Below are positions 1 to 13,361 of a DNA stretch of 64,000 nucleotides, piece by piece. Both the position numbers and the translations under genes were made by a program. Under the pieces are notes generated by a model. That model was given only the letters and a program-made list of their open reading frames with translations, made no database searches and had not been told where the DNA came from. Source of the stretch: Leptodactylus fallax (Eukaryota; Chordata; Amphibia; Anura; Leptodactylidae); NCBI GenBank assembly GCA_947044405.1, contig CAMRHE010000207.1:221001-285000 (forward strand), written 5' to 3'. Positions within the stretch are counted from its first letter, which is position 1. Each line of letters begins with the position of its first letter.

Positions 1-1444
<1,444 letters not shown>

Positions 1445-1687
1445 TATATGGGATGCATCATAACAGTTAGTCTCCACCACTGGGTCTGAAACAAGAGAGT
1501 TAGATATGGAGCCTGCAGAAAGAAAAATTGTTACAAAATGCAGAATATAAATCATATAATTTCCAGAAATCGTTTTAGGCCTCATGTCTCATGTACTACT
1601 GAATATTTAAACATTTTAACACTGTATATACACAAGGTAGATTAGTTGTGGGTTTTTAGATAAAATGTCAACTCATTACAATGGAAG

Positions 1688-1880
1688 TTAAATGGGTTGT
1701 CTGAGACTATGATATTGAGCTCTACTTCATGCTCTCAGGCTAGTGACATCATGTCCATTTGACACATGGCTGTACTGCAGCTCTGACCCATTCAAATGAA
1801 GAGAGGTGAGTCGGAATACCAAGCCCAGACACTATACAATCTATAGTGCTATGCTTGGTAAGTAGTGAAGAGGCCACAGA
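1688..1880. repeat. Fragment of a frog fold-back repeat (J type)
   Basis: The order of short blocks (GGGTTGTCTGAGAC, GTGACATCATGTCC, ACATGGCTGTACTGCAGCTC, then ATACCAAGCCCAGACACTAT) matches the arms of the fold-backs at 46375-47009 and 52477-52725. Only one arm is recognisable. Assigned by likeness within the window and by recall of frog repeats; the ends are uncertain. Confidence 0.4.
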
Positions 1881-2039
1881 GATTAATATCATAGTCCCAG
1901 ACAGCCCCTAAAAACTTTACAAAACATATCTAATCTTGGAATGGTGGGGGCTAGAGAGAAAATTCCAACTGTGCTGGAATAAGTGGAGCACCGTCTATTA
2001 ACAGATGCAAAGAGATTGAGTTGGTGGAGGTGGTGAAAG

Positions 2040-2740
2040 GTCCTCCTTAACCCTTTAATTATGCAGGGTAGTTTGCACATTAATGCCCGGTGACTTTTTT
2101 CATATTTTTCTTCCCTGTCTTCCAAAATTTATAACTTTTTAATTTTTCTGTCAACATAGTTATGTGAGGGCTTATTCTTTGTGTGACAAGTTGTACTTTT
2201 ATTTGGCACAATTTTGAGGTATATAATGTTTTGATTAGCTTTTATTAACATTTATTATTTTTATTATTTTTCATTATGTTTTACTGCTTTTACTAATAAA
2301 ACGTCACTTTTGGAAAATTTATGATTTTCCTGGGGCCACTGTTTTCTTACAACTATAACATTTTTACTGTTTAGTTGATGGAGATATATCAAGGCTCTTT
2401 ATTTGCATGCCAAGTTGTTTGGTGTTCATCGTATGGGATAAATAACGCTATTTTTGGATAGTGATGGACTTTTTGATCCTTTTATTATTTGTATATTTTT
2501 TATTCTTTTTAACTTTTTCCCTGGCCCACAAGGGGACTTGAACCTGGGATCTCTGATTCCCACTGCAATGTACTGTAATACATAGTATTGCAGCACATCA
2601 CACATAGGCTGACTATGAAAACTGTGCATAGGCAGTCAGGAGAAAGTTGTATCGAAGGGGATCCGAGAGGTGGCAGGGGGCGATCTTGGCAGGGTACAGG
2701 CAGTAATAGTACAGTGCAGAGCGGGAAGGGGTTAAGACTG
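2040..2740 (+). repeat. AT-rich interspersed frog repeat (R family), copy 1
   Basis: Begins at CCTTAACCCTTTAATTATGC and ends at GGGAAGGGGTTAAG. In between it has the ordered blocks seen in other R copies: GAGGGCTTATTC, CAAGTTGTACTTTT, ATGGGATAAATAA, GACTTGAACCTGGGATCT, then a pair TGCAATGTACTG / TAGTATTGCAG. Similar ordered blocks appear at 26101-27180, 34390-34850 and, inverted, at 54890-56035. I recognise this as a very common neobatrachian repeat but cannot name its superfamily. Confidence 0.6.
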
Positions 2741-3254
2741 AAAATTTCTTTTAAAGCAAACTAAAAAGCATAATGTTAGGGAATTGGCACTGGAGCAATT
2801 CCCCAAAAAAAAAAAAAAAATGCAGGAACTGGCAGATACCAGAGAGCAATAGAACAAACTACCTAAATCTCGCACAGTGCTGGGAGAAAGGAAAGAAAGG
2901 TTACCAAAATGTCTTCACTAGAGCCTGCCAGTTGGCCTTATGCTGGATTTAGACCCAGGTTATCGCTCCAGAAACTTAGTGCAAGAAATACAAATATTCT
3001 TCCATATGAAATCAAACCAGAACCCGCAGCAATACTCACTAGGCAGATTACAACAGGAGAGCAGAAGATTAAACATATCCAGGCCAAGGTCAGTCTGAGA
3101 ATTTACAGCAATGACAAAATCACAAGACAAGGAGAAATCCAGAAATCAAGCCAAGGTTAGTATAACAGCAAATCAAAGAGATATGCACAGAGTACAGGAG
3201 CCTAATTAGCATGAATTAATTAATAGCAGGTAAATGAGGCATCGAGAACAAATT
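2741..3254. other. Unassigned; A17 tract
   Basis: An uninterrupted run of about 17 A at 2804-2820 follows GCAATTCCCC. The rest is AG-rich on this strand (GAAAGGAAAGAAAGG near 2890) and loosely recalls the AG-rich block near 29210-29480. The 83-codon ORF at 2909-3160 shows no motif and is probably chance. No gene seen. Confidence 0.3.
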
Positions 3255-3640
3255 TTAAAGGGGTTGTCCAAGTAAAAATTTTATGTTTTAAATAGGGGTT
3301 AAAAAAATAATCATACTCACCTTTCCTCAGTGCTCTGATGCCTTCCAGCGCAGTCCGGTCCTGCTGGTCCATTGTTGTCTTCCGGTGGGAGTTCCTGCTG
3401 CACGTGACCGCTGAGGCCAATCAGCAACCTCAGTGAAGGACATATGACATCACTACCTGTGACGTTCTGGGGTCACTACCTGATATATCTGATGCCGCTG
3501 TTTGGCCTCATTAGTCATGTGATCACTGAGGCCAATCAGCAGCTTCAGTGGAAGGGATCTGGAACGTCACAGCGAGGAGTTTCACTTCTGGAAGTCACCA
3601 GAGTAACTATTTTATTACTTCCTGTTACATTGAGCCTACA
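3255..3640. repeat. T2/Kolobok-like repeat, one end recognisable
   Basis: Starts at TTAA followed by AGGGGTTGTCC, the terminal pattern of TTAA-target frog MITEs. Inside, the segment CTGAGGCCAATCAGCA occurs twice in direct orientation, near 3411 and 3529, each inside a CAGTG-flanked block. The matching right end is not clear. Related CTGAGGCC(C)AATCA blocks occur at 23.2 kb and 32.4 kb. Confidence 0.5.
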
Positions 3641-4303
3641 TCATTTTTGAGTCCATCTGTATCCTGTATTCATGGTCATTTGGACACACAATGTACTTTT
3701 CAACAGGATTCAAAAATTTGTTAGAAACAAGAACCTTATGAGGGAGTTTAGGTGTAATAAGAGCTACAAACTAACTTTTATGGCTGCTGCCTTATGTATG
3801 CTTTTTATTACTCTATACTCTACAAGGTTATGTAAAACCACAAATCTGTGTGCTGGAGAATACAGGATCTGAGAACTACAGCACTTCAGCATTTTAGAAA
3901 AAATATTTTGTTTTATTTTGGTTTATTTTTCACAGTAAAAATAGATAAACCTAGAACATTGTGATTTAAAATATTTGGAAAGGAACATAAGAAGATAAAT
4001 ACAAAGACATCAGGACAAAACATTCAGCAGAATTTCGTAAGTGATAAATGCTGATATTTTAAGGTTTTCTATGCTGTCTTTGCCAAACCCAGGTGTGGAT
4101 TTTCACAAGGAGGATATGTTTGGCTATATTCGGACTATTGGTAGATTTGATACAAATGGAAGACTTATCAATTTTATCTGCCCTACTTCACTTTACTGTT
4201 AAAATAAAAATGGAAGGTCCCTTCCATCTGATTATTGTTTTTACATGGACAAAATAACTTTGCAATCTGTGTAATTTTTCTATTAAAAAAAAATATTTTT
4301 ATG

Positions 4304-4915
4304 TTAAAGTGAAATAGGACTGATACAAATGGAAAATCGTATTAGTCGGAGAAAATTGGCCTTCCTGAACTTTATTGGTTTTGTACCCCCTCCACTAAAC
4401 ATCTTATTAAAGGGTACTTGAAAATGTATTATGGTGTGGTCACTATTATCTGGGTGACCCCCAACCTCTACTTTAGATATTCTGTCAGATGAGTTGGTTA
4501 AATTTAAGCATAGAGGTGCCCTTTCTTGTGTTGGATCCTGTACTAGTTGGGAAAGATAGTTGTCTTTCATTGTTGCCTTTGTTGGACGTGCAGGTTTCCT
4601 AATTTATGTCAAGTTCAACATAATAATAATGACCTCATTGTTTTTAGCTGACTCCTCCATTTGGTCCAATAGTAACCATTACCCTTCCTCCACAATACTT
4701 GGAGACTTATAATGAACCTCTATTAGTATTTAAATTTTATATTTCCCTCCCCTTATTTCAACCCATAGGGACTCACATATATTGTCACCCAGTATGGGCT
4801 TTAGGCTGAATCTTATATATCAAGTCTTTTCTAAATAGACTGCACCCCTGTACATTTCCATCCCAATCATAGCTGTCATTCAGCCATGTCTTGCTTATCC
4901 CCACATATACACAAC
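4304..4915 (-). pseudogene. LINE (CR1/L2-like) endonuclease relic
   Basis: Read on the minus strand, 4570-4304 encodes an open 88-codon piece with YLSQLVQDPTQE, LNLTNSSDRISKVEVGGH and then NSDHTIIHFQV. This is the C-terminal part of the apurinic-type endonuclease of CR1/L2-like LINEs, where the SDH triad is catalytic. Upstream (4915-4600) frame-shifted scraps continue the domain: WLNDSYDWDG, CSLFRKD and ESLWVEI-like segments. Reverse transcriptase is not seen. It is an old, 5'-derived fragment with several stops and shifts. Clade assignment is by motif recall and uncertain. Confidence 0.6.
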
Positions 4916-5209
4916 TGCATGTAAAAAATTGTTATCTAATGGGAATCAACAATATTTGTATGTCACATTTACATACTGTATGTACTGTATCGCTTTTCAA
5001 ATGGTCCTGCCAAATGTAATCCACATGGTGCAACGCTAACCTAGCCCTAGGCACTAGCTTAACATAAGGCTAGGTTCACATGTTTTTACAATAAAATTCA
5101 TTCCTCCTTTTTGAAAAATAAAAGTATACCACAAAAGGATGCAGACAAATGTCATAGAGAGGAAATCCAAAAAAAATCTACTCAAACTTTCAATTCCTGT
5201 TGAATTACT

Positions 5210-5446
5210 CTAGGTTCACATATTCGCTTAGGTCTCCGTTCTTTGGGTCCCCTTGGGGACCCGAAAAATGGAACCCCAATCCGCTGAAAAACCGGTTACC
5301 CGTGGGAACTAGACTATAATGGGGTCTGCCCAGTTTCCGCCCGAAAGATGCAGAGAGAAAAGATCTGCTTGCAGGACTTTTCTCTTTACATTTTTAAAGT
5401 GGAATTGGGAACGGAATCCCTGAACGCCGATGTGAACCTAGCCTAA
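5210..5446. repeat. MITE family A, copy 1
   Basis: Terminal inverted repeats CTAGGTTCACAT and ATGTGAACCTAG bound a ~235-base element. Internal landmarks are TTGGGGACCCGAA, GACTATAATGGGGTC and AAGTCCTGCTTGCAGGACTTTTC-like hairpin parts. Four more copies lie at 11964, 18461, 59045 and 63064. Flanks TTA on the left and TAA on the right suggest a 3-bp TWA target, as in PIF/Harbinger, but this is weak. Another partial end (GGCTAGGTTCACATG) lies just upstream at 5075. Confidence 0.75.
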
Positions 5447-7648
5447 ATTAAATGTCTACAGAGTTCTCAAAAAAAAAAATTTATCTATAAAAAGTAATAA
5501 CATGAACAGGAAATGGAAGTCCAGGTGAAGCCATATAATTGCCCATTCTCATAATATGGAGATAATGGTTTCTTCTGATTGCTAGACCAAAACTTAGCCT
5601 AAACAATGAGGGTCCTGTTACCTATTGATCTCATGAAGAAAATTTATGAGACCAGAATCCATTGACTCCATCATGACGGTGGCCAAACAAATCAATATCA
5701 ATTGTAATAATGGACAGAATTGAATAAAACTAGTTACTAGCAGATCAATGCTGTGCAGCAAAGATAAGTGTCACTGTTTATTCATGTCATCTCAGAATAA
5801 CCCTGACTTATGAATGTTTCTTTGTTCTTCACTTCTAAAGGCTGCATTCATTAGGGAGACCGATGTTCAGGAGAGTCGAGGAACATGGAGAAACTGCTTG
5901 TGCATTTTATCATTTGCTTTATAGTCTCCTGAGATCTGAATTTCTTTTAGCCTTATGTAGTAGATACTTTAATCCTTTTCCTGCTAATGGTACATTAGTA
6001 CCAATTAGAACAGTTTACTTAACCGTCATGTAAAATTTACTTCTACAGTGGCACATGGATTTCTGTTTCACACACTGGTTACAAAGTACAAATACAAGCT
6101 TAAATGTGAAAGTTCAGCTGAATATAAGTTTGTGTTATATATATATACTGTATATGTGATGTGTTAAGCTCAGATTTGTGGACAAACAGGCGAAAAAGAC
6201 ACAGTAGTTGACCCTCTTCTGTGGCAACAGTCCATACCTGTTATGAACCCTTGTGGTGTCCATACATTAGGTTAACTGTCTCATGTGTATAGGGAAAGCT
6301 GACTTTCCCTCAATATAAGATAAAAGATGAATTTGCAGATTGAATTTTACATACCCAATCCTTATATTCTCAGGGGAGATAAGATGCTGCCAGATGTGTC
6401 TGGCAGCAGATTATGCAGCAACCCAGTATATGTAAGCCAGGAGGTTGGAAGTAGTAATAGCAGTGGTCACAGTGGCAAACAATCTCTATCAGACCCTTCA
6501 GTGCTCATGAGGGCTGGTGCTGTGCAGAGGAATCTTGCAGAGAGTAGGATGGTTGTTGTAGAATTACACCCAGATAAGTGCTAGTGGTAAGCCTCGCTGT
6601 GTCTGATGGTTTAAGTGTCCTTAATGGAGAATACAGGACTCAGGACACAGTGTGGCAAAACTCAGTTTACTATAGACAAACACATAAAATTTCATGCATA
6701 TGGTTGAGATACAATACTTAGGGACATCCACTGGGTTTTTAAGATGGTTCTGTGTCTCTTTTGTTGGGGCAGTCTTCTACTGTACATTGTGCTTTCAGTC
6801 TGTTAATCCACAAAGGCCTAGGTGAGGTGTAGATCTGACAAGGGTCATCATATTGACTGACCTGAGGCTAACCGGCAGTTGTAGCTATGAGGTTCATTCA
6901 ATGTTATCCTGACAGTCTCTTCTTGTATACAACATCCACAATATTGAGCAGGTATTACTCCCATCTCCTGACTGAAGAACAACAAGATGAATCTAGCTCA
7001 GACTCCACACTTACATCTCTTCTTGATACAGGTAGGAAGAGACATCTTCTCCTACTTCCTCCTCCTAGCTCAGAGAATAAGAGACTAATTGTCTTCTCCC
7101 CTAAAGGTTCATAAATCAGGGTTGTGCCATCAGCACAGTTTACGAGCTTAAATGCTTTGTCCCATTAAAGGTGCAGTGGCATATAACACATACAGTTGCA
7201 TGAGCATGACATGCACAGTCGAATACAATCTTTTTGTAGTCCTCCCAGTGGGTCACTATACTTACTCTCCACTTCCCATTCATGAGTCAAGCTTGCATAT
7301 GGGAGATCAGGAGGAATTGTTGTCAGCCAGACATTCAATGTGCATGGTGTGATGCTGTATGATGTTTCCATATTCTCTCCTCAAAAACATGTACAGTAAA
7401 GATCCATATAGCCAAGTACAGGGGCCATAAGTCTATTCTATGACTCCAAGATAGCTACAGGTTGCTGTTTACAGCAGTCTATGAATTGTACTTTGACTAG
7501 AAACTTTTACTGGGTTACAGTTCTCAAAGATGCAAACATACAAAAATTTGCTATGCAAAATCATACCGAGGTTCGATAGGTTTGTATTTTCATCACCTCA
7601 AATACAAATTGTTTTTAGCCCTGACTATACTATATGTGAGTACGCATA
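5447..7648. other. Non-coding stretch, no assigned element
   Basis: Contains a short TA run near 6135-6155 and scattered ORFs of 60-85 codons (for instance at 6327, 6887 and 7152) without domains, splice-like context or signal peptide. No promoter, tRNA or RNA fold seen. Probably intergenic or intronic. Confidence 0.4.
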
Positions 7649-8032
7649 CTGGTCCTATATTGTACATAAATAAAGCACAACTACTATTAAAATAACCTTT
7701 ATTAAACTCAGTAAAAATTGTCGGTATAGACTTGATCAACATACGTATATATCTGCCAGTAATTTGAACAAGAGGTAAGTATAATGTACACCCCAAATAT
7801 ATACAACCTATCCACTTATAATGAAATATAGGCTTGAAAATAATATTTGTCATTGATATATGGGAGATATCACTAGTGACTTATGACACCCTAATACAGT
7901 GGTTGTTATCACACTAATTTGGCCACATATACAAAGATAAAAGGTGGGTAGTTATCGGGTACATGTGGAGCTGGTTACATTTCTGTATCTGAGGGGTCCT
8001 AGGATATTTTGGACCATTTTACCCCAGATATA

Positions 8033-9675
8033 CAGTTGTGCTAAAAAGTTTACATACCCTGGCAAATTTTTTTGGTTTTTTTTGGCTTTTTTTGAGAGAA
8101 TATGAATGATAACACAAAAACTTTTTCTCCACTCATGGTTAGTGGTTGGTTGAAGCCATTTATTGTCAAACTTCTGTGTTTTCTCTTTTTAAATCATAAT
8201 GACAAACAAAAACATAAAAATGATCCCGTTAAAAAGTTCACATACCCTGGTGATTTTGGCCTGATAACATGCCCAGAAGTTGACACAAAGGGGTTTGAAT
8301 GGCTACTAAAGGTAACATCCTCACCTGTGACCTGTTTGCTTGTAATCCGTGTGTGTACATAAAAGCTGAGTGAGTTTCTGGGATCCAGACAGACTGTTGC
8401 ATCTTTCCTCCAGCCACTGACGTTTCTGGATTGTGAGTCATGGGGAAAGCAAAAGAATTGTCCATGAATCTACGAGAAAAGGTAGTTTAACTGTATAAAA
8501 CAGGAAAGGGATACAAAAAGATATCCAAGGAATTGATAATGCCAGTCAGCAGTGTTCAAACTGTGATTAACAAATGGAAACTCAGGGGCTCTGTAAAAAC
8601 CAAACCACGGTCAGGTAGACCAACCAAAATTTCGGCCACAACTGCCCGGAAAATTGTTCGGGATGCAAAGAAAAACCCACACATAACATCATCTGAAATA
8701 CAGGACTCTCTGAAAACTATCGGTGTGGCTGTTTCAAGATGCACAATAAGGAGGCACTTGACGAAAAATGGGCTGCATGGTCGAGTTGCCAGAAGAAAGC
8801 CATTACTGCGCAAATGCCACAAAGACTCTTGTCTTCAATACGCCAAACAGTGCAAAGACAAGCCTCAGAACTTCTGGAACAAGGTAATTTGGAGTGATGA
8901 GACAAAAATCGAACTTTTTGGCCACAACCATAAACATTACATTTGGAGAGGTGTCAACAAGGCCTATGATGAAAGGAACACCATTCCTACTGTAAAGCAC
9001 GGAGGTGGATCACTGATGTTGTGGGGATGTGTGAGCTTCAAAGGCACAGGAAACTTGGTCAAAGTTGAAGGAAAGATGAATGCAGCACGTTATCAGCAAA
9101 TACTGGAGGCAAATTTGCACTCATCAGCCAGGAAGCTGCGCGTGGGACATACTTGGACGTTCCAACATGACAACGATCCAAAACATAAGGCTAAGTCGAC
9201 CTGTCATTGGCTACAGCAGAAGAAAGTGAAGGTTCTGGAGTGGCCATCTCAGTCTCCTGACCTCAATATCATTGAGCCACTCTGGGGAGAGCTCAAGCGT
9301 GCTGTACATGCAAGACAACCCAGGAATTTACAGGAACTGGAGACTTTTTGCCAAGAAGAATGGGCAGTTTTACCATCTGAGAAAATAAAGAGCCTCATCC
9401 ACAACTAGCACAAAAGACTTCAAGCTGTCATTGATGTTAGAGGGGGCAATACATGGTATTAAGAACTGGGGTATGTGAACTTTTGAACAGGGTCATTTTG
9501 ATGTTTTTGGTTGTCATTAGGATTTAAAAAGAGAAAATACAGAAGTTTGACAATAAATGGCTTCAACCAACCACTAACCATGAGTGGAGAAGTTTTTGTG
9601 TTACATTATATTCTCTCAAAAAAGGCCAAAAAAAACAAAAATCTGCCGAGGTATGTAAACTTTTTGGCACAACTG
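8033..9675 (+). mobile_element. Tc1/mariner element, beta family, full length
   Basis: Ends are CAGTTGTGCTAAAAAGTTTA and its inverted match ...CTTTTTGGCACAACTG, both flanked by TA. The terminal repeats are long: internal blocks such as TGGTTAGTGGTTGGTTGAAG near 8135 recur inverted near 9570, and the end-like motif AAAAAGTTCACATACCCTGG at 8230 is a second inner binding-site copy, matched by GGGTATGTGAACTTTTGA at 9470. This is the IR/DR layout known from Sleeping Beauty-type elements. The copy is 1643 bases long with clean ends and looks fairly young. Confidence 0.95.
8440..9462 (+). pseudogene. Tc1 transposase, near-intact, two nonsense codons (beta)
   Basis: ATG at 8440 (MGKAKELSMNLREKVV) opens a 340-codon frame to TAA at 9460. 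It has no frameshift but two stops: TAA at 8488 (codon 17) and TAG at 9406 (codon 323, probably from TAC). Between them, an uninterrupted 291-codon frame from Met32 holds the second half of the paired DNA-binding domain, SGRPTK (AT-hook/GRPR-like), and the catalytic core. The acidic residues fall at D153 (WSDET, 8896), D244 (HDNDPKH, 9169) and E279 (NIIEPLW, 9277), the same numbering as Sleeping Beauty, with DD34E spacing. Without the first helix it probably cannot bind the ends. Confidence 0.93.
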
Positions 9676-9872
9676 TACATCATCGGCCAGTCATTATTTC
9701 CTATTGTCCACTTTTTTACTATTGTTTTTGCGTATTTACACATTTAGATCATGTCCATACTGACAATTTTTTCTGAGTTTAATAAAGGTTATATTTTAAT
9801 AGTAGTTGTGCTTTTTTATGTTTGATAGTTGTTACGAGCACTGTTAACACCCTTGTCTGGTCCTATATTGTA

Positions 9873-10938
9873 TTTCACACTAGACATCATCAGCCACATT
9901 TTATTCTGCTTTTTTTTTTGCTATCATTCTTAGCATTGCAGGCAGCGCTTGCATCATCTGTAATTAATTGGATCCCAGCTTCTAGTTGATTGCTAGAGAA
10001 ATATTGTATGCGTAGTAGGATTGCCACATGCCAACATCACTAGAGATGTTCAACATCTGCAGGAGACACTAGCCATCAATTGCCACAGGGGAAATCGAAA
10101 ATATATCTTCTGAGATGTCTCATGGACATGTAGGAACTTAACTGTGGCGAGCATGAGATTGACTCCCAATGATTCCCTAAATCAATTAAATCAATTGATA
10201 GAGTTCCAAGCTGGAATTTCATTTTATGTGCAGTTGGATATGTAAAAAAATGAAGACCTAAATGATGACTGAGACATTAGTAAACCATATTAATCGTATT
10301 ATTTCTGTCCAAGATCTACAGTATATTTATTTGTGACTATATTTATTGGAAGAAAATAAGAGCATTAAATGTTAAAATTCTGTAATACTCAGATGCATGT
10401 TGTTCAGATTTTAAGCAAAATGGGAAGCCAGTTCTATATACTTATAATCATTGAGGCACAAAACTAAATTTCATAGCATGAAACAAGTTCAGAAGCTTTT
10501 AACCTTTAATAAAATACTGTAAAGCCAACATTCACGAAAAGTGAGTGACATAAAGCAGAGTTTAAAAATGAGTGTTTCATTTATGATGTATAGTATATTC
10601 AGTAGGACAACGCCTTCGATGTCTAGTGCAAAGCATTTCCATGATAATTGGTAACATGATAGTCAACATCTGCAAACTGATTGGAATAAAGTTGGTGGAA
10701 GTCCCTCTGCAAAATATTTAGTGGGAGCTTCTCTAGTAGCAGTTTCCTATAATGCGTAGACATAGATAACTTACATAACTGTAAGCTGATTCTGCAGATG
10801 TCAACAATGTATATGAAAGATGTTTTGCTGTCCCCCTGGCTAGTTCCTGTTGTCAGGGCACACATGGTTTGGGATGTTCAATTAGATCACTGATCTTACA
10901 TACAGTATGTGCTCACTATTACTTTAGCTTGAATTTGG
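9873..10938. other. Non-coding stretch, no assigned element
   Basis: AT-rich sequence. The 80-codon minus-strand ORF at 10623-10865 has no recognisable domain. No RNA gene or repeat pair seen. Confidence 0.35.
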
Positions 10939-11442
10939 TTATAGCAAACCTCCAGTTATAAACCACTTTTCATTAATGAATAGTACATTTATATATAAGA
11001 AACTTTGTAATATATCTTATTAAGTATGTCTCTTTCCTTCTCTACTTATTAAGTTGCTCTTGCTCCTTATCTTCGATCTATTTGTTTACATTATATTAGT
11101 CTCCGTACTCAGTCTCACACTTAGACCTCTATGAAGCAGGGAGGGGTTGAGAAGAATTCTCCTGCCAGCTGGTTAATTTATTACTGCCTCACTCTGTGCA
11201 CTAGCTGCCTCTTATATATAACCTAACAGAGTTAAAAAGCAAGGAATAACAGTGTAACAGCAGCAATTTGAGCATCTTTTCTATATTCCCTCTTCTCTTC
11301 ATATACTAATATGGAGAAAGTAACTGCCTGAAAAGTGGAGAAGAAAACATATCTCTTTAATAAGTTATATTCCAAAGTTTTGAATATAAACCTGTATTAT
11401 TCATTTATGAAAAGCTGTTTATTACTGGAGGTATGCTTTATA
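10939..11442. repeat. Fold-back MITE, ~504 bp
   Basis: The left arm TTATAGCAAACCTCCAGT and downstream blocks (TTCATTAATGAATAGTACAT, AAACTTTGTAATATATCTTA) recur inverted at the right arm ending ACTGGAGGTATGCTTTATA. The middle is partly unique (ATCTATTTGTTTACA, then CTCACTCTGTGCACTAGCTG). No protein coding. Confidence 0.75.
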
Positions 11443-11582
11443 GACTCCAATTTCACAATGAATCATTTCAATTGACAACAAAACTCCTGGTTAACCACAC
11501 ATAAAAATAAAGGATAGAAATCCTGTGAAAGGGTATTGCAAAATCATGTTTAAAAAAGATGGACATCTCATAACACAAAACT

Positions 11583-12300
11583 GGGGAGATCTACTAAGCA
11601 AAATGGGGCAGCTTTATTGTGTCAGTTCTTGAGTAGCGCTGTTTCCAGTTCTGGAGCATGGGCGTACACCTGATTTATTAGTCGCACCAGTCAGGCACTT
11701 TATTAAGCCTGGTGTAGGAAACATTGCTCTTGATAAATTTCCCCAAATGTGCCAGAATTCTGGAATAGTTTGCACCAAAAACTGTCTAATGTACATTGGG
11801 CCACTATTATCATGTGCTTTAGACACTTTTCAGGCACTTTTTATAACTTGTCCAAAAAAGTGGTTTGTGTCTTCATGGGAAGTGACATGGCTTCACCGAA
11901 AATGGGCTTGATCTAAGTTATGACACCATTGATGCATTTTTCTGCTGTAAACTAAACCAACTAAGGCCAGGTTCACATCTGCGTTCGGGTTTCTGTTCGG
12001 GGAGTCCACTTGGGGACCCCCCGAATGGAAACCTATACGCATAAAAAAGCGGTTTACCTGGGAAAGCCGCGGAACCCATAGACTATAATGGGGTCCGAGT
12101 GGTTTCTACTTGGTTTCCTCACGAAGCAGGCGGAGAGGAAAGTGCTGCAAGCAGGTGTAAAGTTACACTAGATAGTCTACTAATATGACAGATTTATCAA
12201 ACAACAATAGATACTTTAATAGATCAGGAGCAGTAAAAGACTGTCTAGTCTAATTTAGCAATGTCTAAAACTTAGACAGTATTGGTAAATCTGACCCATT
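11583..12300. repeat. G-type repeat (dispersed, MITE-like), interrupted
   Basis: Begins CTGGGGAGATCTACTAAGC and ends TTAGACAGTATTGGTAAATC. Diagnostic blocks are TGCCAGAATTCTGG, AAACTGTCTAA, TTTTCAGGCACTTTTTATAA and GACTGTCTAGTCTAA. The same blocks appear at 16.5-17.1, 34.0-34.3 and 58.0-58.7 kb. A family A MITE (11964-12157) sits inside it, so the G copy is older. Confidence 0.65.
11964..12157. repeat. MITE family A, copy 2 (right end missing)
   Basis: Starts AAGGCCAGGTTCACATCTGC. Internal landmarks TTGGGGACCCCCCGAA and GACTATAATGGGGTCCG are clear. The expected right terminal repeat is absent; similarity stops near GCTGCAAGCAGG. Nested in the G repeat. Confidence 0.7.
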
Positions 12301-12549
12301 GTGTATTGACATACCCAGCAAAGGGGATAGGAAAAGGAAGGAAATATTTGCATGAGATAAATGTTCCCGAACTATTTTTTATCTTCTTCCTATGACAATA
12401 ATCATGTACAGTCATATGAAAAAGTTTGGGCACCCCTATTAATCTTAATCATTTTTAGTTCTAAATATTTGGGTGTTTGCAAAAGCCATTTCAATTTGAT
12501 ATATCTAATAACTGATGGACACAGTAATATTTCAGGATTGAAATGAGGT

Positions 12550-13322
12550 TTATTGTACTAACAGAAAATGTGCAATATGCATTAAACCAAAATTTGACCG
12601 GTGCAAAAGTATGGGCACCCAACAGAAAAGTGACATAATATTTAGTAGATCCTGCTTTGCAAAAATAACAGCCTCTAGTCGCTCCTGTAGCTTAATCAGT
12701 TCCTGGATCCTGGATGAAGGATTTTGACCATCCTCTTTACAAAACAATTCCAGTTCAGTTAAGTTTGATGGTCGCCGAGCATGGACAGCCCGCTTCAAAT
12801 TATCCCACAGAGTCAATGATATTCAGGCTGGGGACTGGGATGGCCATTCCAGAACATTGTAATTGTTCCCTGCATGAATGCCTGAGTAGATTTGGAGCTG
12901 TGTTTTGGATCATTGTCTTGCTGAAATATCCATCCCCGGCGTAACTTCAAATTCGTCACTGATTCTTGTAAATAATTCTCAAAAATCGGCTGATACGGAG
13001 TTAAAACCAAGCGACCCTAAAAAAAAAAAAAAAGCCGGGGTGCCGGCATTGGCCACACAGCCCCAAAGCATGATGGAACCTCCACCAAATTACAGTGGGT
13101 AGCAAGTGTTTTTCTTGGAATGCTGTGTTTTTGACGCCAGCATAACGCCTGATGACCAAACAACTCAACTGTTCACAGCCACAGGACCTCTTCCAAAATG
13201 AGCTGGCTTGTCCAAATGTGCTTTGCATACCTCAGGCGACTCTGTTTGTGGCGTGCTCAGAAACGGCTCCCCACACCCCCAACACCCCCAAGGGCAACCG
13301 CACAGTGCCCACCCCACCGCAA

Positions 13323-13361
<39 letters not shown>

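Larger units (their letters stand above)
7649..9872. repeat. Fold-back element split by a Tc1, bracketed by 16-bp direct repeats
   Basis: The arm at about 7664-7760 (AGCACAACTACTATTAAAAT, then AACCTTTATTAAACTCAGT) is the inverted counterpart of about 9715-9828. Removing the Tc1 at 8033-9675 leaves about 520 bases, close in size to other fold-backs here. The exact 16-mer CTGGTCCTATATTGTA occurs at 7649-7664, touching the left arm, and again at 9857-9872, about 30 bases beyond the right arm. Whether this 16-mer is a target duplication or part of an older element is unclear. Confidence 0.75.

Noticed and set aside
2525..2600. A tRNA gene on the minus strand
   Set aside because: A T-arm-like word is present, but there is no acceptor stem, D-arm or anticodon arm around it.
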